Positions 43,267-48,955 of a DNA stretch of 48,955 nt are shown here, one piece after another (position 1 is the first letter of the stretch; the number at the start of each line of letters is the position of its first letter). The notes beneath the pieces are model-generated. The model had not been told where the DNA came from. It searched no databases and was given only the letters and a program-made list of their open reading frames with translations. The position numbers and the translations under genes are program-made. The DNA lies in the NCBI GenBank assembly GCA_905234665.1, contig CAJOIV010000027.1, positions 1 to 48,955 on the forward strand, read 5' to 3'. The DNA comes from an uncultured Bacteroidales bacterium. GTDB lineage: Bacteria; Bacteroidota; Bacteroidia; Bacteroidales; P3.

Positions 43267-45605
43267 TTCTTGGGCAACGAGAAGTTGACGGGCAGGTTGT
43301 ACTGCGTGCGGACAGGCTTGCCGTTCTGCATGCCGGGTTTCCACTTGGGCATCAGCTTGACCACGCGCACCACCTCGGCGCCGCAGCCGCCGCCGATGTC
43401 GCGGAGGACCTTGATATTGTTGATGGAACCGTCCTTCTCGACGACGAAGGAGACATAGACTTTGCCCTCAATCTTGTTGTCCTTGGCCTCCTGCGGGTAG
43501 ACGATATTGTCGGAGAGGAACTTCAGCAGGGCTTCCATGCCGCCGGGGAACTCGGGATCGGTCTCCACCTGTTGTAGGAGCTCTTCCTCCTCAATCTCTT
43601 CTTCCATCACTTTGACACGCATCGGGCGGGCGCCGGCCTTGCCCGGCTTGACCGCGGTGCGCATCACCGCCAGCTCAGCCACATTGTGGCCCACGGCATA
43701 GTCGCTCACGCCCTCCGGCATCGGGATGGGCTGCTGCACGGTGGTCTGCTTGCCGTCCTTGTTGACCACCACCTCGTCGATGGCCACGAAGGAGGTGTAG
43801 TTGGTCATGAGGTTGTACTTCAGGCCCAGCTCGAGAATCTTCTTGGCGTTGGGGTCGTCCTCCTTGGCATACTCGCCCACGAGGTAGTCGAGGTATTTGA
43901 TGCGCTCGCGGGCCCACAGGTAGCGCAGGGCCGCGTTGTTCTTGTCGGGCTTCACCTGCGTGAGGTCGAAGGTCTGCTTGTAGTTCTTCTTGCCCATCTT
44001 GCCCGTCAGGGTGATGCTGCCGTTGGCCTTGCCTTTGTACTTGCCGAAGACCAGGATGGGACGCTCGGCCATCACGTCGGGGATGGCGGCAGGCTCCACG
44101 TCGTAGGTGTCGAACCTGCTCGTGCTCATCTTGATGCGGGTCAGCACGGGCGTGTTGATATACTGGCGGAAACGCTCCGCCGCGTCCGCGGCTTCCGACT
44201 GCTTGGTGACGATGAACGGCTCGCCGCTGCCCGCGAAGGCCATGCCCTCGATGAGGTAGCGGTTCACGCTGCTGCCGATGCCGAAGGCGAAGAAGTTGGC
44301 TTCGTCGGCATGCTCGCGAATCATCTCGAAGCAGGCCTTCTCGACATCCACATAGCCGTCGGTGGCGATGACAAAGGTGCGCGACATGTCCTCTTCGGGC
44401 CGCGGCAGGGCGAAGGCCGTCTTCAGGGCATCCAGCACCTCCGTGCCGCTCCAGTTGTTGCCGCCCTTGATGAATTCGATGGCGCGGCGCACATTCTCCT
44501 GCGTGGCGTTCACCGAGCGGGGGCTGAAGGTGGCGGCATTGCTCGAGAAGAGGATGACGTTGAACTTGTCGTTCTCGTTGAGGTTGACAATCAGGTTGCG
44601 CATCAGGTCTTTGGTAATCTCCATCGGGAAGCCCCACATCGAGCCGGAGACGTCGACGATGAAGACATACTCCCTCGCGGGGATATCCTCTTTCTGCACC
44701 CGCTTGGGCGGCTGCACCATCATCAGGAAGAAGTTCTCGTCCTCGCCCTCATAGAGCATCACGCCGCTCTCGATGCTGTTGCCCCGCAGCGAGTAGTTGA
44801 CAATCACGTCGCGGTTGCCGCCGTTGGTCTCCGAGGGGTCGAGGTGGACCAGGGCGCTTTTGGTGCCGGGCATGTCGATAATCATCTTGTGCGAGGTGCA
44901 CTGCAGATCCTGTATTGGGATGCCCGACTGGATGGCGAGGGTGTAGTCGAACTTGGTCGTCGGCGCCACGCCCGCATGGGTGTAGGGCGACGAGACGAAG
45001 CCGTCGTCGGGACCGGCGTTGTCCTTGCTTTTATTGGAATAGCGCGGACCCACCACCGTGGGATAGACAAAGCTGTAGACCCCCTTCTCGGGCACCAGCA
45101 GCTCGGTATAGTTCATCTCCACCACGATGGTGTCGTTCGGCATGATGTTCGACACGTTCATCGTGAAGACATTCGGACGGCTCTGCTCCAGCAGCGAGGC
45201 GCGCTTGCCCTCCTGCTTGGCCTTCTCATAGTCCTCGCGGGCTTTCTTCTTCTCCTCGATCTTGGCGCGGATGATGCGGTTGCCGATGGTCATCTGCATG
45301 CCGTAGACCGCCGCGCGCGTCGACATGGGGAAGGTGTATATGGCCTCCAGGGCGTTCTTGCCGCTGTTGACATACACCTGCTTCACCGTCACGTCGGCGA
45401 TGGAGCCCACGATGTTGGTCTTGACCGAGGTCTCCTTCAGGGGCAGCGCGTCGGTCTCGGGGTTGTCGCTGATGACGACGAAATAGGGCGACAGCGTCTT
45501 GTTCAGGTCTTCCTCGTTGTTCTGGGCGGCGACGCCACCACCGGCGCAGAGCGCACCCATTCCCACGATAGTGAGCATCTTGCGGAAAAGAGTTGTTGTG
45601 TTCAT
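43263..45605 (-). CDS. VIT / von Willebrand A protein with a TonB-type C-terminal domain
   Basis: 780 residues. A signal peptide (MNTTTLFRKMLTIVGMGALCAGGGVAAQ) precedes a VIT domain (about 60-200: KTNIVGSIADVTVKQVYVNSGKNALEAIYTFPM). A von Willebrand A domain follows (about 310-500) with an intact metal site motif D318-x-S320-x-S322 in IVDVSGSMWG and the later TDGYVD loop. The C-terminal ~95 residues resemble a TonB C-terminal domain (PEFPGGMEALLKFLSDNIVYPQEAKDNKIEGKVYVSFVVEKDG...LPVNFSLPKK), usually found in TonB proteins that energise outer-membrane receptors. Tethering a VIT/VWA module to a TonB-like domain is unusual. The downstream lipoprotein starts in its last codons (four-base overlap). 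Confidence 0.87.
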   Translation of the reverse strand: MNTTTLFRKMLTIVGMGALCAGGGVAAQNNEEDLNKTLSPYFVVISDNPETDALPLKETSVKTNIVGSIADVTVKQVYVNSGKNALEAIYTFPMSTRAAVYGMQMTIGNRIIRAKIEEKKKAREDYEKAKQEGKRASLLEQSRPNVFTMNVSNIMPNDTIVVEMNYTELLVPEKGVYSFVYPTVVGPRYSNKSKDNAGPDDGFVSSPYTHAGVAPTTKFDYTLAIQSGIPIQDLQCTSHKMIIDMPGTKSALVHLDPSETNGGNRDVIVNYSLRGNSIESGVMLYEGEDENFFLMMVQPPKRVQKEDIPAREYVFIVDVSGSMWGFPMEITKDLMRNLIVNLNENDKFNVILFSSNAATFSPRSVNATQENVRRAIEFIKGGNNWSGTEVLDALKTAFALPRPEEDMSRTFVIATDGYVDVEKACFEMIREHADEANFFAFGIGSSVNRYLIEGMAFAGSGEPFIVTKQSEAADAAERFRQYINTPVLTRIKMSTSRFDTYDVEPAAIPDVMAERPILVFGKYKGKANGSITLTGKMGKKNYKQTFDLTQVKPDKNNAALRYLWARERIKYLDYLVGEYAKEDDPNAKKILELGLKYNLMTNYTSFVAIDEVVVNKDGKQTTVQQPIPMPEGVSDYAVGHNVAELAVMRTAVKPGKAGARPMRVKVMEEEIEEEELLQQVETDPEFPGGMEALLKFLSDNIVYPQEAKDNKIEGKVYVSFVVEKDGSINNIKVLRDIGGGCGAEVVRVVKLMPKWKPGMQNGKPVRTQYNLPVNFSLPKK

Positions 45606-45793
45606 GGCTTATAATGGTTTTTGCTGGTTAATATTCTGTTTAGAGCCATCCCGACGGCCAAAAGTGACAGACGATGGCTGTTTCTTTTCTCCCGTAACGC
45701 CAAAAAAAGGGAATTATTGTGTCCCGCACAAACAATTCTCACGCCCGGCCATTCCGGGATAGACACACGGCCGCCAAAGGGCCTGCCGATGTC
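45606..45793. other. Gap without recognisable gene
   Basis: I find no convincing coding frame, RNA or promoter in this stretch upstream of the VIT-VWA gene. It leads into the hairpin and ATPase debris at 45794-46273. No good promoter for the VIT-VWA operon was seen close to its ATG. Confidence 0.4.
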
Positions 45794-45843
45794 GTTTTTT
45801 CATGGAATAACTACATAGGTATGTCGTTATTCCATGAAAAAAC
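45794..45843. repeat. Perfect 18-bp inverted repeat forming a long hairpin
   Basis: The arms 45794-45811 and 45826-45843 are perfect reverse complements, and the loop itself contains a 4-bp stem (ACAT/ATGT), giving an almost continuous hairpin of about 22 bp. The ATG of the ATPase fragment (45834) lies inside the second arm. A Tn/IS end or an operator-type element is possible. Confidence 0.7.
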
Positions 45844-46061
45844 TACATTACGCAACCCATTATTGTGTTGTTATTGAGGTGAAATCGTGCGAAGAGGTGA
45901 AGTCTCGTCACCTACGGGGCTTGAAAGCCTTCGGCGAAGAGTTCCCCGACTGCCGCCTCATCGTCGTTTCTCTCGACGCCTACCGTCGACGGATGAACGG
46001 GGTGGAGATTATCCCCGCAATGGAGTTCCTGTCCGATTTGTGGGCCGGAGAAATCCTGTAA
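45834..46061 (+). pseudogene. C-terminal fragment of a DUF4143-type AAA ATPase
   Basis: 75 residues from an ATG within the upstream hairpin. The sequence matches the restriction-endonuclease-like C-terminus of DUF4143 AAA ATPases: HYCVVIEVKSCEEVKSRHLRGLKAFGEEFPDCRLIVVSLDAYRRRMNGVEIIPAMEFLSDL, including the IEVKS nuclease-like motif. The whole ATP-binding N-terminal part is missing, so this is a remnant. Such ATPases often spread by mobile elements in Bacteroidales. Confidence 0.7.
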
Positions 46062-46133
46062 GTCGACGGTTCATCTTTGCCGCCCCAGGCGCGGGAGACG
46101 TAGAGCCAGAGGGAGGCCCCCAGGGGCAGGAAG

Positions 46134-46213
46134 TCACTTTATCGGAATTCAGAGGGGAAAAACGTTCACTTTATCGGAATTCAGAGAGGGAAAACGTTCA
46201 CTTTATCGGAATT
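46134..46213 (+). repeat. 32-bp tandem repeat, 2.5 copies
   Basis: Units start at 46134, 46166 and 46198. The unit TCACTTTATCGGAATTCAGA plus GGGGAAAAACGT is nearly identical between copies (two differences); the third copy is cut short. The period (32) is not a multiple of three, so any translated frame shifts between copies. Confidence 0.85.
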
Positions 46214-46273
46214 CCGGATTGACGGGAAGACCATACATATCATCTCGGCCTTGGACTGGCTGCTGCAAAAGTG
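46195..46273 (+). pseudogene. Coding debris reading GKTFTLSEFRIDGKTIHIISALDWLLQK
   Basis: A short frame starting in the repeats and ending at a TGA (46271-46273) has a protein-like C-terminus with no start of its own. The adjacent 45834-46061 fragment comes from an ATPase; this piece may be the end of the same or a related gene. The reading is suggestive only. Confidence 0.35.
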
Positions 46274-46384
46274 ATTGTTTCCTTGATGCGTTCTATGACC
46301 TTATCCCGCTGCATGGGAGAATGCCTTGTTTTGACGTTTTCCGGCTGCAACGATACGAACCGTTATTCTCCGCATACTTTGCGG

Positions 46385-46415
46385 CAAAGATACAACTTTT
46401 TCTCCGCATATCAAT
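46385..46415 (-). promoter_or_regulatory. Minus-strand promoter, possibly for the VIT-VWA operon
   Basis: TATCTTTG (46385-46392, minus strand) and ATTG (46412-46415) are 19 bases apart, close to the phylum consensus. The next minus-strand gene is the VIT-VWA operon, about 780 bases downstream with the ATPase debris between them. The rest of 46274-46516 holds no gene I recognise. Confidence 0.45.
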
Positions 46416-46516
46416 AAAAAGAGGTGCCTCAATGCCCTCTTCTTGTATATTCCCCCGCCGCCGGAAAACAGAGTCTCCTTGCCGGCGCATGCCGGCAGTC
46501 CGCCCCGCAAAAACAC

Positions 46517-46551
46517 GCCGGCCTCTCAAGGAACATCCTTGAGAGGCCGGC
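46517..46551. terminator. Terminator of the BspA-like gene
   Basis: A perfect 15-bp GC-rich stem (46517-46531 with 46537-46551) closes a 5-nt loop, ten bases past the stop of the minus-strand gene. On the minus strand a T-rich GTGTTTTTG follows. Confidence 0.85.
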
Positions 46552-46560
46552 TAAAGTGGA

Positions 46561-48552
46561 TTATTTGGAAGTTGGATCATCAAAAACATCTCTGTCGTAT
46601 ATCACTGTTACGGTAAAGCCTGTTGTAGGATCAGGAGTACCATATTGAAAATGACCGCTAGCAGTGGCCTGTCCTTTCATGGTATTCCAAGTACTCCTCC
46701 TACAGGTAATATAGCAGGGCGCTCTGGACGGATTCCTCTGATTTACTGGAAGGTTAACATAATTGAGTCGGTGGCACATGCTATCTATATTAGTATTATT
46801 GGAGATAACAAATTGTCTCATATTTATGCTTGTTAGTTTTTCACAACCAGCAAAGAAATAGCTCATATTTGTTACTCCATTGGTGGTGAATGAACTTAAA
46901 TCAATCGACGGTAGTGACCAGCAACCATAACAAAAATAGGACATATCGGTTACTTCTGCGGTGTTGAATGAACTTAGACTAACAGTAGTAAGGTGTTCAC
47001 AACCCATAAACATCTCCCTCAGAGAGGTTACGTGTTCAGTGTTGAATGAACTTAGATTAACAGTCCCAACCATTGTGCAACCTTTAAACATAGCAACCAA
47101 TCCGGTGTCTAATAGGTTATGAGTATTCACCGGATTCATGTCAATGGTATTAACGGCAGTACAATTTTCAAACATGTGTGCCATATTCGTCACATTAGTC
47201 AAATTGAGATTGGTGAGACCCGCAACGGATGTTAAATGCGTACATCCTGCAAACATGTATGACATATCAGTCACATCTTCGGTTTGAAAGCCTGTGCCAT
47301 CATCATTTTGATCAATATTTATCGTCTGGAGAGATTCAAGGCCTCGGAACATTCCGATGCAGTTGGCATCTGCATACATATAATTAGCATGAGAGAGAAC
47401 CTGTACATGTTTTTTACCTTCGACAATAATAAGACGGGCAAATATTTGCAGTGGTGAATCAGCACGACTTACAATTTTCCAACCATTGTATTGAGTACTT
47501 CTATCTAATTCCGCTTGGGTAGTTCCTTCAAGGGGAAGATCAATAGATTCCCAGGAGGTATTGAACGTGATGTTTACGACGTCCTCATTCCCGATTAGAC
47601 TCTTTATAATGTTATTAAAGACCGGGCCTTGTGCAAGATATGCATAATCTGGCGTCTCGAATTTAGAGACGTTTAATTCGATGGTTACAATCTTATTACG
47701 AGTCAACGTCACTTTAGTATTAGTACCAGTAGGTTTTATATCATTATCGGAGTTACCAATAAACTTACCAGTACCATCAAACATCTCCAACTCGATGTTG
47801 AGACTATCGGCACTGAATGGTGGCACGACAACGTCAAAAGAGTCAGTGGCGCCAAATGCCAAGGTTTTCATGTAAGTATTATCAGATTTGTATACTGATA
47901 AAACATTCTCTGCATTGCTGCCAAGCTGATTTACAGTTATGACAGGTTCACCAGATTTGGTAAGGGTAACCTCGGCGCATCCAGCAACGTATGCTCCATA
48001 TCCATATACGGTGATTCTCCTCACATTCATAGTGCGATTTGGTAAGGAGTCTGGTAAGTTATTGGTCACTTTCAACCTAAGGATGGAACAAAGGTTTTTG
48101 AAATGGAACGTCTTACTATCGTTATCTGTGACGGCTCCCATAATCATGTTTACTCGTTGGTGGTTGTTTTCCCAAATATACTCCTGATGGGGATCGAAGT
48201 AGATAACTGCTTGAGTAGTTCCATCGCTTTGCGGGGTGCCTATTCTATGGATTGCTTCGACGGGGTAGATGGCGCAGTAACAACCTTCGCTGCTCTGCAC
48301 ACCCTCGATTTTTGCATAGGTTTCCGTTACATCAGAAAGCCCACAAATAAGTTTTCCTCTGTAACCTGGAGCCATGATACACACCGAGTCATCAGTATTC
48401 CAATAAGGACGAACTGGAGTGCCAAAATACGCTTTGGTGTTCTGGTCCTGGTCGATAACGGCTTGGAAAGTAACGACAGTCTGGTCTTTCTTGCAGCCTG
48501 TCATCACGGCAATACCTGCCAAAAGTGCAAATAATAAAGATAACTTTTTCAT
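46561..48552 (-). CDS. BspA-like surface lipoprotein (DUF285 repeats)
   Basis: 663 residues. The lipoprotein signal is MKKLSLLFALLAGIAVMTGC (Cys20). The N-terminal half (about 25-350) resembles fimbrillin/adhesin-like extracellular folds but is not a named family to me. The C-terminal half (about 420-600) contains 24-26-residue leucine-rich repeats of the BspA/DUF285 type: EDVTDMSYMFAGCTHLTSVAGL, TNVTNMAHMFENCTAVNTIDM, EHVTSLREMFMGCEHLTTVSL, AEVTDMSYFCYGCWSLPSIDL, NGVTNMSYFFAGCEKLTSINM. These form a curved solenoid that binds host proteins or other bacteria. It should be anchored on the cell surface. A small gene lies 57 bases upstream on the same strand. Confidence 0.9.
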   Translation of the reverse strand: MKKLSLLFALLAGIAVMTGCKKDQTVVTFQAVIDQDQNTKAYFGTPVRPYWNTDDSVCIMAPGYRGKLICGLSDVTETYAKIEGVQSSEGCYCAIYPVEAIHRIGTPQSDGTTQAVIYFDPHQEYIWENNHQRVNMIMGAVTDNDSKTFHFKNLCSILRLKVTNNLPDSLPNRTMNVRRITVYGYGAYVAGCAEVTLTKSGEPVITVNQLGSNAENVLSVYKSDNTYMKTLAFGATDSFDVVVPPFSADSLNIELEMFDGTGKFIGNSDNDIKPTGTNTKVTLTRNKIVTIELNVSKFETPDYAYLAQGPVFNNIIKSLIGNEDVVNITFNTSWESIDLPLEGTTQAELDRSTQYNGWKIVSRADSPLQIFARLIIVEGKKHVQVLSHANYMYADANCIGMFRGLESLQTINIDQNDDGTGFQTEDVTDMSYMFAGCTHLTSVAGLTNLNLTNVTNMAHMFENCTAVNTIDMNPVNTHNLLDTGLVAMFKGCTMVGTVNLSSFNTEHVTSLREMFMGCEHLTTVSLSSFNTAEVTDMSYFCYGCWSLPSIDLSSFTTNGVTNMSYFFAGCEKLTSINMRQFVISNNTNIDSMCHRLNYVNLPVNQRNPSRAPCYITCRRSTWNTMKGQATASGHFQYGTPDPTTGFTVTVIYDRDVFDDPTSK

Positions 48553-48609
48553 TATAATAAATCTCGTTTAGTTCATTTGTTGTGATTCTTAATCGCGAGT
48601 AAAGGCATT

Positions 48610-48795
48610 CTACTGGCTGACAGACCAAGTCTCGCGTCCAAAATCTTGTGTTCCTTGCTCTGTTACTTCTCGTGGATGAACACCTTCATAACGCGCCTTT
48701 CCTGCTGTCGTAGAAATATCAACTCCTATCTCCGTTTTGAATTCGACGACCGTCACCTCGGGAGAGATGTAATTGTTTTGTTTGTGTATTGCCAT
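48610..48795 (-). CDS. Small protein of unknown function upstream of the BspA-like gene
   Basis: 61 residues, no signal peptide, acidic and polar. The start MAIHKQNNYISPEVTVVEFKTEIGVD resembles short Bacteroidales proteins with an N-terminal 'Y-I-x-P-x-hydrophobic' motif that accompany surface-protein genes; I cannot name a family. The middle (ISTTAGKARYEGVHPREV) and end (GTQDFGRETWSVSQ) show no motif. It is co-directional with the BspA-like gene (57 bases apart), so it may be co-expressed. A weak -7 element (CATTTTTG) lies upstream near 48850. Confidence 0.6.
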   Translation of the reverse strand: MAIHKQNNYISPEVTVVEFKTEIGVDISTTAGKARYEGVHPREVTEQGTQDFGRETWSVSQ

Positions 48796-48955
48796 TTGTT
48801 GTAGTTTTTAGTAGTTATTAATCATTTTGTTTTTTTTCTGTGCACATCCTGCAAAAATGCAGAAGAATATAAGTTTTTTCAATAGTTTTTTTAGTCCTGT
48901 ACGGCATATGCAAAAGCCGCCAAAACAATTGATTTTGAGACACTTGCCCCCCCCC
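48796..48955. other. AT-rich end of the window, terminal poly-C
   Basis: No gene is visible. It contains the likely promoter region of the 48610-48795 gene (weak -7 box near 48850, TTG about 20 bases upstream on the minus strand). The last nine or more bases are all C, which may be an assembly artefact. Confidence 0.4.

Noticed and set aside
43686..45614. Long plus-strand reading frame of about 640 codons opposite the VIT-VWA gene
   Set aside because: It is an antisense shadow of high-GC codons; composition is His/Val/Gly/Asp-biased and no motif is visible, whereas the minus strand carries VIT, VWA and TonB features.
45794..46213. CRISPR array
   Set aside because: The 32-bp tandem repeat has no unique spacers between units, has only 2.5 copies, and no cas genes are present.
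48947..48955. Terminal run of C as a biological homopolymer
   Set aside because: It is at the extreme end of the window, where assembly or base-calling artefacts are common; no inference drawn.

Overview
This window looks like chromosomal DNA of an anaerobic member of the Bacteroidota, most likely order Bacteroidales. Four things point there. Several promoters carry the phylum-specific TTTG-N19-TAnnTTTG signature. Three secreted proteins end in type IX secretion (T9SS) sorting domains. The order DUF4271 - hemD - rnpA - yidD is one I know from this group. There is an oxygen-defence set typical of anaerobes: rubredoxin, reverse rubrerythrin, ferritin and a flavodiiron protein. No genus can be named from the sequence alone. 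Housekeeping genes are GC-rich, and several accessory blocks are visibly richer in AT (about 4.1-6.3, 24.1-24.9, 26.4-29.5, 36.0-39.4 and 46.5-48.9 kb).

Layout. 1-2 kb: the end of a prolyl oligopeptidase/DPP-IV gene, a four-helix-bundle protein and riboflavin synthase. 2-3.4 kb: a sigma-factor operon with small membrane proteins. 3.4-7 kb: a lipoprotein and two secreted proteins, the second a frameshifted T9SS cargo. 7-9.4 kb: a two-gene unit with an HD-domain (SAMHD1/dGTPase-like) protein. 9.4-11.9 kb (minus): yidD, rnpA, hemD and a DUF4271 gene. 11.9-14.7 kb (minus): a gingipain-type C25 peptidase with a T9SS tail. 14.9-21.5 kb: a 2193-residue fibronectin-III/anchor-repeat T9SS protein. 21.5-23.9 kb: hisS and an envelope protein. 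23.9-24.9 kb: a structured RNA, an HTH regulator and a small membrane protein. 25-32 kb (minus): oxygen/ROS genes, with MntA-HepT, a DUF3791/DUF3990 cluster, a lipoprotein and a Bro-N protein between them. 32.7-34.1 kb: a chimeric remnant of a metal-efflux system abutting a HicBA module. 34.2-36.0 kb: lpxK and cutC. 36.0-39.4 kb: a RelE/ParE-type module, a second copy of the structured RNA, two secreted proteins, and an Abi-family HEPN gene whose leader contains a short structured RNA. 39.5-45.6 kb: a transglutaminase-like lipoprotein convergent with a VIT-VWA-TonB protein and a caspase-fold-like lipoprotein. 45.6-46.5 kb: ATPase debris with a perfect hairpin and 32-bp tandem repeats. 46.5-48.8 kb (minus): a BspA-like lipoprotein with a small partner gene.

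The strongest hunt results are these. (1) Two copies of one RNA architecture lie at 23910-24066 and 36650-36838. Their helices differ by compensatory changes while the internal-loop sequences are identical, and each ends in a terminator-like hairpin. (2) An Abi/HEPN gene is led by a compact hairpin RNA starting exactly at a perfect promoter, resembling AbiF-type RNA-antitoxin systems. (3) Short 7-bp and 9-bp repeat families sit in-frame in unrelated genes. (4) Several genes are broken: an 8-bp tandem duplication in the flavodiiron gene, an adaptor::TolC fusion remnant, and two single-base frameshifts.
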